64,000 nucleotides of DNA, from NCBI RefSeq assembly GCF_010015585.1, contig NW_022985103.1, positions 115,206 through 179,205 of the forward strand. The letters are read 5' to 3'. This DNA is from Eremomyces bilateralis CBS 781.70. Its lineage: Eukaryota > Ascomycota > Dothideomycetes > Eremomycetales > Eremomycetaceae. Positions 1-11,032 of the stretch are shown piece after piece; position 1 is the first letter of the stretch; every line of letters begins with the position of its first letter. The notes below the pieces were generated by a model that saw nothing but the letters and a program-made list of their open reading frames with translations, had not been told where the DNA came from and made no database searches. The position numbers and the translations under genes were made by a program.

Positions 1-2223
1 TGGGTCATGGTTCGAACATTTTCATTGTCCCCTGGACAGGCCATGGTTGGGTTCGATAGCAAATCGCCGCTATTGACCGAGAAGTTCAATATTCATGGTT
101 ATAACACGTCGTGCATCATGAGACCAATGAACAACACGGTGAATGCGGACCGAGCGCTGTTCACGGAGGAGAAATACGGATGGGCTTGGTTTCATTCTGG
201 CGTCTCGGCTGGCCTGAGCATTTCAAAGAAAGCAGAAGGGATTGACACCTCCTGGATCGTCTTTAATAAGCCAGCCGATTTGAACAATCGCCACGCGGGG
301 CTTCTTCTCGGTTTGGGCCTAAATGGACATCTCAAGTCCATTGCGAAATGGCTGTCGTTCAAATACTTGACCCCGAAGCATACGATGACCTCAATCGGGC
401 TACTACTTGGCTTGTCTGCTTCCTATATTGGGACCATGGATTCACTAATCACCCGTCTCCTATCGGTTCATATCACGCGGATGCTCCCCCTCGGCGCTGC
501 CGAGCTCAACCTTTCGCATCACACTCAGACAGCAGGCCTCATGGGCATCGGCCTATTGTACTACCAAACACAACACCGTCGAATGAGCGAGGTGATGTTG
601 TCTGAAATCGAGCGGATTGATCAAGAAGAAGGACCGGGCTCACCGGATGACCTTCACGACGAAAGCTACCGACTTGCCGCTGGTTTTGCATTGGGCTTCA
701 TCAATCTTGGTAAAGGACGGGATCTTCGGGGTCTCCATGACATGCGCGTCATTGAACGCCTGTTGTCTGTTGCCGTCGGTCCTCGACCAATCGATCTGGT
801 ACATGTACTGGACCGAGCTACCGCTGCAGCCACCATCGCAATTGCTCTCATATACATGAAAACTCACAACGAGCCGATCGCCCACAAAATCGACATCCCT
901 GATACGATTCCCCAGTTCGATTATATTCGCCCTGACATCCTTTTGCTTCGGACTGTGGCGAAGCAGCTCATCATGTGGAATAACATCCGAGCGGACGTTC
1001 GATGGATCAAAGCGAACCTTCCTAAGGAGCATGCGAATGACATTCTGCTCGAGTTCAGAGCTCTCAAGAGCCAGCAGATCCCATTCTACAACATTATGGC
1101 CGGACTGCTATGGTCGATTAGCCTTCGATTCGCCGGCAGTGGGGACAGCAGCGTGCGTGATTTTCTCCTGGCGTACCTTGACCAATTCATACGCCTATGC
1201 CAGCTCCCTGCTCCACACTATGATGCCAAGCTTGCAAGAACCACGGTGCGCACTTGTCAAGACCTACTCGCCGTATCGTGCGCCACCGTGATGGCAGGGA
1301 CAGGCGATCTTCATGTGTTCCGAAGGCTACGTTTGCTCCATGGGCGAGTCAGCCCCGACGTTCCATATGGTTCGCACCTCGCTATCCATATGGCCTTGGG
1401 ACTTTTGTTCGTGGGTCGCGGCACGTACACGATCTCCACCTCCCCATTGTCCATTGCATCTCTCATCTGCGCATTCTATCCCATATTCCCGTCGGATGTT
1501 ACAGACAACAAGGCGCACCTCCAAGCCTTCCGTCACTTGTGGGTTCTGGCAGCTGCTCCCAGATGCCTTGTTGTCCGGGATATTGAGACAAGAAAAGCGA
1601 TCCCAGTGGGAATCCGAGTCACTTTGTTAACTGGAGAAGAGCTATCAATTTCCTCGCCATGTCTTCTTCCTGATGTCGACTCGATGTCTTCTGTCCGAAC
1701 GGATAGCACGGACTTCTGGCCGATCACCCTTGACTTTGCCAACAATCTCCGGCTTCGTTCGGCGTTCCGCATTACACAGACGATCTATGTTAGAAGGCGG
1801 CCAGTGGGCGCTGCCCAAGAATCCACCTTCGCCGGGGCCTTGGCTGCGCTCACTGACTTACAGAGTTCTCGCACAGTCAGGGCAATGTGGGACTGGATTT
1901 TCGAGCTTCCTAGCCTTGTGGCGCTTTGTCCCGGGTCTAGAACACTGGCCGCTTCATTAGTATTGCCACGGGATGTGGGTGGCATAGGCGATTTAGCCAC
2001 CAGGGGAAACGTCCTGGATCATGTCATGGTCCTAAAAAGGATGACTGAAAGCTCAGTCGCTCGAGAATTGTGGGATATTCGAGGCGTTTTGAAATGGGCA
2101 GAAATGGTGCTCGCAGATCAACAATCTGGGGGTCGGCTTGCATGGTTAGGAAAGGAAGTTATCGAGGAGATTCGAGCTCGCGTCTGGCTACGAGGCATGG
2201 CGCTTGGTGGAATTCGAGCTTGA
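1..2223 (+). CDS. apc1: Anaphase-promoting complex subunit 1 (APC1/BimE), C-terminal part
   Basis: This is the C-terminal ~740 residues of the largest scaffold subunit of the APC/C ubiquitin ligase, which targets cyclins and securin in mitosis; the Aspergillus nidulans orthologue is BimE. The frame is open to the left edge of the window, so the gene starts upstream and the first ATG at 7 is not its start. Seen: the conserved stretch containing MRPMNNTVNADRALFTEEKY and a GWAWFHSGVSAGL segment, followed by helical proteasome/cyclosome-type repeats (HAGLLLGLGLNGHL, TAGLMGIGLLYYQTQHRRMSEVML, YRLAAGFALGFINLGKG). About 2.2 kb has no intron and ends in TGA. No frameshift is seen. The family call rests on these repeat motifs and is firm; the upstream part is not visible. 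Confidence 0.93.
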   Translation, partial: WVMVRTFSLSPGQAMVGFDSKSPLLTEKFNIHGYNTSCIMRPMNNTVNADRALFTEEKYGWAWFHSGVSAGLSISKKAEGIDTSWIVFNKPADLNNRHAGLLLGLGLNGHLKSIAKWLSFKYLTPKHTMTSIGLLLGLSASYIGTMDSLITRLLSVHITRMLPLGAAELNLSHHTQTAGLMGIGLLYYQTQHRRMSEVMLSEIERIDQEEGPGSPDDLHDESYRLAAGFALGFINLGKGRDLRGLHDMRVIERLLSVAVGPRPIDLVHVLDRATAAATIAIALIYMKTHNEPIAHKIDIPDTIPQFDYIRPDILLLRTVAKQLIMWNNIRADVRWIKANLPKEHANDILLEFRALKSQQIPFYNIMAGLLWSISLRFAGSGDSSVRDFLLAYLDQFIRLCQLPAPHYDAKLARTTVRTCQDLLAVSCATVMAGTGDLHVFRRLRLLHGRVSPDVPYGSHLAIHMALGLLFVGRGTYTISTSPLSIASLICAFYPIFPSDVTDNKAHLQAFRHLWVLAAAPRCLVVRDIETRKAIPVGIRVTLLTGEELSISSPCLLPDVDSMSSVRTDSTDFWPITLDFANNLRLRSAFRITQTIYVRRRPVGAAQESTFAGALAALTDLQSSRTVRAMWDWIFELPSLVALCPGSRTLAASLVLPRDVGGIGDLATRGNVLDHVMVLKRMTESSVARELWDIRGVLKWAEMVLADQQSGGRLAWLGKEVIEEIRARVWLRGMALGGIRA

Positions 2224-3854
2224 CCATAGCCGCGCTCCGAACCAGTGTCGTTTCGGTTCAGAGCATGTATTGTGCTTCTTGTGGATACCACATGAAATAT
2301 ATCTCATGAGGCTCCTTTAGAAGAGTATGACTATTTTATGCATTCGCAAAGCGAACCCAAGTTTCTCCCCGTTCATTGATGTGTATGGAATTCTCTTTCT
2401 GAATATTGGAACCTCGTATTTCACGTGAAGTCCTCTCGTTCAAGGGACCAAGTCTATCGTTAGGGCATAGGATGCTGCTCCGCTCAGGGATCATCTATAT
2501 ACTTGCTGTACACTGACTGACATTGACACTGGTACGGACAGATGCGTACCAGTAGTCCACTGCTCTACGCTGTACAGCGTACTACTACGCTGGCGACAAC
2601 CTGTCCTCCCGCACTAGGGCGGCTTCAGTCGGAAACAACTGGCAAAACATTTCGAACCCGATATTTGATTATCTTCATAGGGGAATATGGAGAAATTCAA
2701 CCCCTCGGACCTGGCATAGACAATCACACATTGTCCACTCATCGATAACCAGGCCGACCTTATGGGGAGGGCAACGAGAAGTATCCCTTTGAACTTTCAA
2801 TACGAAGCCCAAGATGCTTTCTTGAAAGACTACCAGTGTATCTTTTCCTCGTTGCAAGCGGATCACGATCGCCAATTTACAAACCCGACTACTAGTTTTC
2901 CGCCCTGGACGCAAAGTAAGCTGGACGGACTGGGATGATACGCCTGCGGCAGAGCACGCACATATGGACTTGATCCTAATAAACTGGCCAAATATGTCAC
3001 GAAGGTACGCATTGTTTACTCCTCTTTGGCAGCCTAGACAGCATCTCCGTCTGTCGCCCATATAGATGGCGTGGTCAGATCACCACAGCATCATGCGAAC
3101 GCGTCTTACGCATTGAGACGGGCAGCGGAGGGAATTCTTCACGATATGCTAAGAATGTGAGTTTGGAGTGTTAAATATCATAACTCAGGAAGGTTCGGAA
3201 CACTTTCTCCAGCACATTTTCCACCGAGATCAAGACTCTTCGGATGATCTATGAGTCGCCTGGTTCAAATCAACTGACTGCGATCACTCCAGTCTTGAAA
3301 TGACTCTCCACGGCTCCTCAGTCGCTCCTGGGTTCTTCTATGCACTTCAGACGTGCCTCATTATCCTTCATTCCATCTATGATGGACGGAATTGACGGAG
3401 TAGCGAGCTCATATATCCAGTCTACCGTACATAGAGCTGGTGGGCATCATGACAGCCTACTTGAACAGGGACCTTACACAGCGGCGCTGATATCTGTTAG
3501 GAAAAGGTTCATCAGGAACTGTTAACAGTGTCGAAGGCATGGAGGTATGAGCCAGGGCCATTACTTTCGCCCACGTTAGATCCCTCATTTACTCCATGTA
3601 GTATTAGGTACCTTAGGTACCATATATGCCATCCATCATGGTCCTTTCCGCTCAGATATGGAGGTCGCAACCGCCGTTTCGCACTTGCTGTCGCAGGGGG
3701 TCGATCTACTGCCACCCTGACGTTATCGGTATTACTTTGATCGCCTTTCTCTAAGAACCTTAACTGCATGTGTCGTTAAGCACCAATATGGTCAAAATAT
3801 TCTTTTCAACAAATCAAATTCATTATTCAGCTGGGACCCACCTTAGAGATCAAC
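2224..3854. other. Intergenic, with a possible gene relic
   Basis: No intact gene is supported in this 1.6 kb. Between about 2757 and 3165 the plus strand carries protein-like stretches in shifting frames (see findings), which may be a decayed gene. The segment just upstream of 3855 would hold the promoter of the next gene. Nothing else is recognisable. Confidence 0.5.
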
Positions 3855-5293
3855 ATGAACCAGTTTCCACCACCGGAGGAGATAATCAGCCTGGATATCA
3901 ACGAAAAATTGAAGCACAACTTCGCTGTGAAGTTCTTCAGAGACCGGGCAACAGTGACCAGGTATGTCTACCTCATGTGGCTAGACTACATGGGGACGAT
4001 GCGGTGTCGGATCCTGCATGTACGGGACCTTCTTCATCTCATCAAAACCGGTAAACGAGTTGGAATCGCCCAAGCAATCATCGGCGTTCTGCAAGATGAC
4101 ACCATCACCTCCGCTTGTTCCAGCGTGGGCCAGATCTTCCTCCATCCGGAGTTCACATCCCTACGAGCGTGCCATCCGAAAGATCGTCTTCCGTCCGCCT
4201 CCGTCCTTTGCTCCTGGTACGATGCACTCGGCGACCCTTTCGATCGCTGCCCTCGAAGCATGCTGGGAAAGAGCTTGAATGAAATGGAAGACATTTACTC
4301 GATTATCGCATGTCTTGGCTTCGAGGTGGAGGTAACCTTCCTTCGTCGGACAGGCGACGAGGATAATCCGTTCGAGCCGATTACGAAAAACCACGCCTGG
4401 TGTGCCATGAGCGGTGACCAGTGGAGCAACGCAATGCCGCTTGTAGCGGAGATTGTCTCTGCGCTCGAACTATCTGCCCTCCCAGTCCTGGAATTCCATG
4501 CAGCGCCTGGTCCTGGAAAGTACGATTTTGCCCTACGACCCAAACCCGCGCTCCAAGCGATCGATGCGCTCATACAGACCCGACAAATCATCTATCAAAT
4601 CGCCGAGTTGCATGGGATACGGGCGACGTTGCATCCAGCGCCTGTTCCCGGGGCCGCTTCCGGCGCACATGCTCATATTTCGTTAAACGGCGAGGAGAGT
4701 AGCATGCAGATGCTGGCGGATAACTTCTTTGCGGGCGTGATTGAGCATCTGGAATCGATCTGCGCCTTTTCTATGCCACAGGCTCCGAGCTACGACAGGG
4801 TCGCCGAAGACCGTTGGACCGGGGGAGTCTGGGTAGCATGGGGTACACAGAATCGCGAGTGTCCACTGCGCAAAGTGAAGAGCAACCACTGGGAAATGCG
4901 ATGCGCGGATGGAACGGCGAACATGTACCTAGCAATAGGTGCTGTGATCGCGGCTGGCCTAGAAGGGATTGATCTTGAAAAGAGCCTAACTCATAAAGAT
5001 TGTCAAGGTAATTCCCTATGCCATGCGGAAATGAACACGCGCGCTGACGCTAACACTTCTTAGAAAAGCCGCATAAGATGACTGCGGAAGAGAGGTTGGA
5101 GCATGGGATGACCAAGATGCTTCCCAAGTCTATCGAGCAGTCGCTGCAAGCACTTGAAAAGGACGAGCAGCTGCAGGCCAGAATGGGGCCTGCTATGGTC
5201 AAGGATTACATCGTAATGAAGAGACAAGAACAGGAAAAGCTGAAGAATATGCCGAAGAACGAAGCCCATGTCTGGCTGGTTGAGAGATACTGA
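3855..5293 (+). CDS. Glutamine-synthetase-fold protein (FluG C-terminal-like)
   Basis: Coding exons are 3855-5007 and 5064-5293. The 56-nt intron (5008-5063) starts GTAATT and ends TTCTTAG; the joined product is 460 residues. The protein matches the glutamine synthetase catalytic family: an N-terminal beta-grasp-like start (YLMWLDYMGTMRCRIL), the SLRACHPKDRLPS region, CPRSMLGKSL, a metal-site stretch GFEVEVTFL, the EFHAAPGPGKYDFAL block, the GAHAHISLN histidine motif and NREC/RC-type nucleotide-binding residues near the end. Fungal proteins of this length are annotated as FluG-like or glutamate-ammonia ligase-like. The amidohydrolase N-terminal domain of true FluG is absent. The substrate cannot be told from sequence; gamma-glutamyl ligase activity on ammonia or an amine is inferred. 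Primary-metabolism GS paralogues are shorter, so a specialised role is more likely. Confidence 0.87.
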
Positions 5294-5915
5294 TGCTCTG
5301 GGTTTCCCATAGCAATTGGAAGAGTGGATAGCTTGTCTTCCAGCCGAAGGACTAATACCTCTGCTAGACCATGTAACCATATCCCTAATTGGGTCAGGAG
5401 ATCAGAACATTCGTTAGCTCAATCAATGGTTCTTAACTTCGGTCCTCGGGAACCCAATGTCTCTGCTCTTCTTCTCGTCGAAATTGTTGTTTCATTCCGT
5501 CATGATATTCCGGCTTCATATGCCCTTGGGGCAATTCTGCGCAAGAATGTGGATGAAGCCGAAGGATACCATCATGGTACGCAACTGCGATATCAGGAGC
5601 TAGAGCTCGATCCATCCAAACCGGGATAGTCGAATAGAGTATATAAAGGAGAAAGGCTTCACGGCTAAATTTTGTGGACGTTCATCCTCCAGCCTCAGAG
5701 CGGTTGATGAGCGTTTTAGCTCAGGGCAACATAAGTAATCTGTCCTTGGGCACCCAAGGTATTCTCCCGTCATCAGCTCTTGTGCGCTGTCATTTATTTC
5801 CGATTCTTGTCATCGTCCAGTATTAGCACATGTCCCCCATGTAAATCCCATCAAGAAAATTCGCCGGGGTATCATTTGAATTATAACCATTGCGCCAGCA
5901 TGCCAACTCCCTAAT
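5294..5915. other. Intergenic between convergent genes
   Basis: This 0.6-kb gap lies between the 3' ends of the glutamine-synthetase-like gene (+) and the zinc-finger gene (-). It should hold both 3' untranslated regions. No gene, RNA or repeat is recognised. Confidence 0.5.
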
Positions 5916-6791
5916 TCACGCGTAGGTCCGCAAACAAGTCTCATCGTGCACCGTCTTACACTCTAACCCGCATGTCCGCCCCCCGCACCGCAAGCACTTC
6001 ACCCTTCCCCAATACCCACAGTACTCGCAGAAGAACCGCTGCGGCGGCGCACCCTGCCCCGGAGCCGCCGCCCGCGCCGCCAGATACGACAGTGGCGGCT
6101 CGGCCAACAGCGCTTCGAGATCGTCTGCGGAGGGCATTTGAGGCGCGGACACGGCGAGGAGCGGTTCCCGATCGAGGTCCGTGGCGTTGGGGCCGGGCGC
6201 CGCGGAGGGTTTGGGTGCGGACGCGGAGGACTCGGGGGCGGCAGATGATGGGGTTGGTTGGGGGGTCGAGGCGGAAGGGGGGGTGGGGGTTGGGGGGACG
6301 GAGACTTTGGCGAGCGAGGACCGCTTGCCTCTGGTGCTCGGAAGAGCAGCGCGTAGATTGGATGATGACTGCTGGAGGTTGAGAAGGGCCTCCTCGTCAC
6401 TCAGATGGTTGGCGAAGGTCTTCTGCGACTGGAGGATTTTCTTGACAGCGGGCGTGGTTTTCGGTTTCGCTTGACGACCTGGGTTAGCTGGCGCTTCACG
6501 GCCGATGACGCATTGCGGGGACGCACCTCTTCTTGAGTGGACGATCGGAACGGGGATATGGACGTTCGTCGGATTGTCGCGATCGAGCTCGGCGATCCGT
6601 CGCTGGATGGCCAGCTGCTGGCGGGAGTTGAGTACGCCGGTGGAGGCGGTCGGGACGTTCCGCGCGGCGCGTTTGCGGGCGCCGGAGGGGTTGATGGGGA
6701 CTTTGGAGGGGTCGTAGCCGGTGTCGGGGACGTAGGCCCATCCAGGGGCGGATGCGGACCCGGATGCGGGGAGGACTTCGATGCTGGGCAT
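5916..6791 (-). CDS. vps71: HIT-type zinc finger protein, SWR1-complex subunit Vps71/ZNHIT1-like
   Basis: The family is a subunit of the SWR1/SRCAP remodeller that deposits histone H2A.Z. The C-terminus carries the HIT zinc finger, CEYCGYWGRVKCLRCGGRTC followed by C-x6-H-x3-C (about the last 40 residues). The N-terminal half contains the conserved ILQSQKTFANHLSDEEALL segment typical of Vps71. The open frame is continuous (291 residues), but 6479-6526 has a GTGCGT donor, a GCTAAC branch point and a CCCAG acceptor, is 48 nt long and has no in-frame stop. Removing it brings SRRG next to RQAKPKTTPAVKKIL and gives 275 residues, which I prefer. A low-complexity Pro/Ser/Ala linker separates the two conserved parts. 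The gene is divergent from the CsbD-like gene, sharing a 449-bp promoter region. Confidence 0.85.
   Translation of the reverse strand: MPSIEVLPASGSASAPGWAYVPDTGYDPSKVPINPSGARKRAARNVPTASTGVLNSRQQLAIQRRIAELDRDNPTNVHIPVPIVHSRRGASPQCVIGREAPANPGRQAKPKTTPAVKKILQSQKTFANHLSDEEALLNLQQSSSNLRAALPSTRGKRSSLAKVSVPPTPTPPSASTPQPTPSSAAPESSASAPKPSAAPGPNATDLDREPLLAVSAPQMPSADDLEALLAEPPLSYLAARAAAPGQGAPPQRFFCEYCGYWGRVKCLRCGGRTCGLECKTVHDETCLRTYA
6479..6526 (-). other. 48-nt in-frame intron of the vps71-like gene
   Basis: Donor GTGCGT, branch GCTAAC, acceptor CCCAG on the minus strand. The length is a multiple of three and it is free of stops, so retention would insert 16 residues. Confidence 0.7.
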
Positions 6792-7240
6792 TTTGTCGTT
6801 GGTGTAAAAGCAGTGTTGGCAAGCAATTTGATACTACAATATGTATGATGGGAATGTGAGGGACTGGGATGGGACACGGCTGTGGAAAGATGAGAGGCAA
6901 CAAGGCAACAAGGCACTCTAGTGTTTTGACGACACGTTATCACGTGATTCATGACATAGGGTCGTTCAGTCGACATGGATGAGGGAGCCGGTCGACATAT
7001 TTACAGCAACTACGTCATACATTCGTCAAAGGTCATTAAAAGCAACATGTAACTTAAGAAGAGCAATTCAATTTCCCTTACTACCGTGCCCTTCAAAATC
7101 CACCAAGTAACGCAATCCTATTCCAATCCTCATACCAGTACGGACTCCTGCCTCGCACTTCATCGGCGGAAATCGATGTCCTAACCAAGCCAGATAGATC
7201 ATCGTCCGAACCATAATACCTTTCGACATCATCCACCAAC
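6792..7240. other. Divergent promoter region
   Basis: This 449-bp gap separates the start codons of the vps71-like gene (-) and the CsbD-like gene (+). It should contain both promoters. No specific site is assigned. Confidence 0.5.
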
Positions 7241-7681
7241 ATGTTTCGATCAACCGCCATCCGCACCTCCCGGACGCAGTTCCGCTCCTTCACCACTACG
7301 CGAGTGGCATCCAAGTCCGTTGTCGAGAATATCAAGACCGCAGCGAAGACCGTCGATCGCGCGGCCTCGGATGCCGCTGTAAAGAGCATTGAGACAGGCG
7401 GTATGTATCCATCCCGTGTCCCCACCCTGCGTAGATGTTCGTCGGCAACTCGGAGGACCATGGGCTAACGGTCGGTTTTCTTGCATGCAGAGAAGGTTGC
7501 CGGTGCCGTTAAAGGCACAGTGGGCGTCAATACGGGAGAAGCCAAGGGCAAGGCCGAGGAGCTGAAGGGTGAGGCGAAGGGGAAGATGAATGAGGCGACT
7601 GGCAAAGCGAAGGGCACTGCGGAGGAGGCGGCTAGCAAAGCTAAGGGTGGTGCGGAGCAGGCGAAAAGGAAGATGAGCTGA
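7241..7681 (+). CDS. Small mitochondrial CsbD/LEA-like stress protein
   Basis: Exons are 7241-7400 and 7491-7681. The 90-nt intron (7401-7490) starts GTATGT, has a GCTAAC branch point and ends GCATGCAG; the joined product is 116 residues. The N-terminus MFRSTAIRTSRTQFRSFTTT is rich in Arg, Ser and Thr without acidic residues, as in a mitochondrial targeting peptide. The second exon encodes a Lys/Glu/Ala/Gly-rich repetitive tract (KVAGAVKGTVG, GEAKGKAEELKGEAKGK and variants), the pattern of CsbD-like and LEA-type stress proteins that are unstructured in solution. Protection of mitochondrial proteins or membranes during desiccation or heat is an inference from the family. It is convergent with the FHA gene, with only 182 bp between stop codons. 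Confidence 0.82.
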
Positions 7682-7863
7682 TAGCCTCGGAAAGACGAGA
7701 CAGGGCGTGACGGTGTAGAGATATGGGTTCCATCAGCATTGCTTGCATTTTCCAATTGGCTTGATATTCGGTGGCTTTCCATCCTGTACATTACCGATAT
7801 GAAGTCCTTCTCTGGCCCTCGTGGGGCTCAGTAAACGAAGATTGGGTTTGCATCCTCGTGGTT

Positions 7864-8952
7864 TTACAAGGCATCCTTCGGCGGCAGTTGTAGAACATAC
7901 TCCCTCTCGCTCTCGCCAAATCTCACCAAATCCCCATCCCGCAATTCCACATACTTCGCGGCCCCGATCTTCTCCTCATTCAGCGACGTCCCATTCCGGC
8001 TCTCCAAATCCATCAAATACGGCTTGACCCGCCCCTCCATCTTTTCGAAGCCTAGTTCGTCCATCTTTTTCCGTTGGACGTAACGGAACTGCAGGACCGC
8101 GTGCTGGCCGCTATTGCTCGGATGCTCCAGGAAGATGTCGGCCACTTTTTGCTCCCGTCCGAACAGCCAGCACGTGCGCTCCCCCAAGGGGATCGTGTCG
8201 AGGAGGTCGGCGCCTTTGAAGACGTACATTCGCCACGGCGCCGATGCCGGTGGTTTTCGGGCGTTTGGCGGCTCGTGGTACTTCAGAGTAATGTTGGTGC
8301 CTGCCACGGTATTCGATTCCTTCGCCAGCAAGCCGGTGTTGGCGAAATTGGGCTTCTCCTTCTCAACCGGTGGGGCCACATCTGTACTTGTTTCGCCCTG
8401 GAATGCAGCGACTTGGTCCGGGAGCGGCTTGCGGGATCGAGGGGGAGGTGAAGGGGACCGTGAGGAAGAAGGAGAGCGTCGACGACGTTTCTGATGGGGC
8501 GATCGAGAACGGGAATGTGGGTGACGCTGGGAGCGATGATGGCCTCGATCCCTGCCCACATCTACTCGGTTCCGGCGACGCGTGTTATGGCTATCTCTAT
8601 CTTGTATTTCCCGGCTTCGCGAGCGGTCTCGACCGCCGCGTCTTTCTTTCTCCCGACGACGTGGCGGTGACTCCACCCGACGGCGAGGCCTGCGTTCAGC
8701 CCTATCGCTTATGTGACCGCTACCGCTGCTCCGAGATCGTCGTGCATGCTTCTCGGATTTATGGACCCAATCGTGATGCCGGCCGTATCCATCCGCGTCA
8801 GCAGAGGCGTGTCCCCGCGGTCGATCGTCGCGGTGGCGCCGCGTCTGACTTCGACTCCGCCTTCGACCATTTTTCTGACTTGTATCTCGGTACTCGACTC
8901 GGGATCGGTCGGAGAGCTCGGCTGAGGTCGCTGCTCGTCGGTCGCCTAGCAT
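7864..8952 (-). CDS. FHA-domain splicing factor, SNIP1/Pml1 homologue
   Basis: Single open frame of 362 residues. The first ~190 residues are an Arg/Ser/Asp/His-rich tract of the RS type found in splicing proteins. The C-terminal ~110 residues form an FHA domain with the diagnostic FGRE (strand 3), SGQHAVLQFR (Ser and His of the phosphothreonine pocket) and SRNGTSLN (Asn-Gly) motifs. This arrangement matches human SNIP1 and plant DDL; yeast Pml1 is the RES (pre-mRNA retention and splicing) complex subunit. A nuclear role in spliceosome activation through phosphopeptide binding is known for the family and inferred here. An unseen N-terminal exon is possible, because RS regions give no alignment anchor for the start. 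Confidence 0.87.
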   Translation of the reverse strand: MLGDRRAATSAELSDRSRVEYRDTSQKNGRRRSRSQTRRHRDDRPRGHASADADGYGRHHDWVHKSEKHARRSRSSGSGHISDRAERRPRRRVESPPRRREKERRGGRDRSRSREIQDRDSHNTRRRNRVDVGRDRGHHRSQRHPHSRSRSPHQKRRRRSPSSSRSPSPPPRSRKPLPDQVAAFQGETSTDVAPPVEKEKPNFANTGLLAKESNTVAGTNITLKYHEPPNARKPPASAPWRMYVFKGADLLDTIPLGERTCWLFGREQKVADIFLEHPSNSGQHAVLQFRYVQRKKMDELGFEKMEGRVKPYLMDLESRNGTSLNEEKIGAAKYVELRDGDLVRFGESEREYVLQLPPKDAL

Positions 8953-11032
8953 CGTGACCGAACTGACCCAAGCTGGTGACGCTACAGGAAGGAGATGTTC
9001 AGTGGAGACTTGGAGAACATGTCAGAACGTGACGTTCTTATGCCACTAATAGCAAGCACGGCCGATCGGAGGTGGGATATTGGTAGACTTAAGGCTTGTA
9101 TACCTTGAGCTGCGAGGGGCGCATAAGATATTGGACGGTGGGAGTTGCGGTATGAGCCAACGATTCGGAGATGATGCGATTCTCGGAACAGAGTACTAGA
9201 TACTGTATGGTTCACCCCAGTCAAGCTTCCTCCCTGTTCTATTCACCAGTGTGGATGTGGTGATAGAGGACGTTGAATTATCGGTCAGGACGAGAGGCCA
9301 GCGATGCGGTGCAGGAGCTCGGTGTCACCGTGAAGGATGAAATGTCTCGGGGAGTCGGTGAAGGATCGCGGTCATTTGCGGCTCTTTCCTTCGGCCCGTC
9401 TGGGTGGCTGAGGGAGCTAGCCATGTCAGGTAAGGTGCCATCCTATGCAATCGTTGATTGGCCCTAAATGTTTAGCACCCTGGCACGCGCAGGACCCCTG
9501 TCGGCCCCAGCACCGCTCTTTCTCACCTTTGGACTGGCGCTGCTGACACACTCTCCTCGACTGTCTACCACACGAGGGCCAACTCACCAAATGTATCTTC
9601 GCTTCGTCCGAGACGGGAATTATTAGAGCATAGTACCGCCGAAAATCCCCATCAAGCTTTTTTCGCCCGGAGCACTAGACCATACGGGTATGACTTATGA
9701 GTATGATGAGCAATGCTGGGTTTGCCTACTACTGTACTCATCTACACCGCCGCGGTTTGGTATCCTTCTGTATGCTGTCACATATGACATGTTCCCCTTG
9801 CCAATTCTCATTCCTGGTCGTCAAACCATGTCCGTGTCCTTTATTCAACCCCGGGAGCCCCGAGCACATCGAGTGGCCCACCGGTCATTCGGTCGGCTTG
9901 ATTATTGATATTCAGCAAATTATGTTCACCCGGTACTCCCGCAATGCTTGCTACTTCGCCAATTTTCTGCTCTTGGACGAAGAGCGGGTCTACAAAGTCA
10001 TCCCCTCTATATGTTCGAATCGGTGGTCTGATCCTAATAGACGGCTAGACGAGTAGACATTAACCAGGAACCACAGAATACAGCGCCGATCAAAGCCATC
10101 CCTAAGGTTGACGCCAAGTCGTCTTGCCGAGATACATCTAGGTGGCACCGGACATAAAGGGACAGTCGGCGTTCAAGTTTCGCTCACCTGAATAAAGAAA
10201 TTGCTCACCGTTTCGGTCCCTCCGCTAGACCAATCGCCCTTTAAGTGCTTTGGCGGCTTCCTCACACAATGCTCACAAATCGCTCATAACTGAAGGCGGA
10301 GACGATCAGCAGCACCGTCGATCACATACCTTGATTCCATATATCAAGATCTTTCCAACCACAGCCAGTACCGGTGGATTGGACTGTGTGTCTTCGGAGC
10401 AACAAAGGAAACGCAATTCCCATCTCTGCGCCAACCGACCTGCTTCTGTCCGCATCAGCCCTATAGACGCGAGCAAATAACTTCCTCCCCGCTGGATCCT
10501 CGATCCCACAGAGTTCACGCATACACCGTCAAGGAAACACAGGAAGTCCCAAGGCGACGTGTGTACAACCGATGATCGAGCCAAAACACTCATCATTGAC
10601 TCCACCGCTATTCTCGCGACGCGATACGCCACAATACTGGCTAACGGCTGCCAAGGTCGTCCACCATTCGGACCACCAGGGTCTAGATCGCGGGGTCGGG
10701 ACGAAGAGGTCTGCGAAAAGCAAACAGCGGAGAATTGGCGACTACTACAACTTGGAAGCAAGTTCCATTATCGGCCACGATCCACGAGGGTAATCTTTTC
10801 TCTTTCTTCTTTCGATCGCGGCTATTGATTAGGGACGTCTCTTTTCTCAACGTCGCGTCGTCGGTTTACACTCGATTAATCGTAGTAGCGACTAATCCCG
10901 CCATACAGACCTGCAGGTTTAGCAGTGGCTCTCATTGGTCCACTCGAACTCGATACGAGACACGGTCGGTGTCCGATCCACACCCCGCCCAGGCTGATAG
11001 ACGATCACTCGATCAGTACCACCGTGGTAACC
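8953..11032. other. Intergenic between divergent genes
   Basis: This 2.1-kb gap separates the FHA gene (-) and the coiled-coil gene (+). Open frames such as 9697-10056 (+) and 10306-10761 (-) lack recognisable domains and convincing coding character. Pyrimidine-rich stretches near 10790-10850 may belong to the promoter or 5' leader of the coiled-coil gene. Confidence 0.45.

Noticed and set aside
10306-10761. 151-codon minus-strand frame in the gap before the coiled-coil gene
   Set aside because: No domain, no splice support and no coding-like composition.
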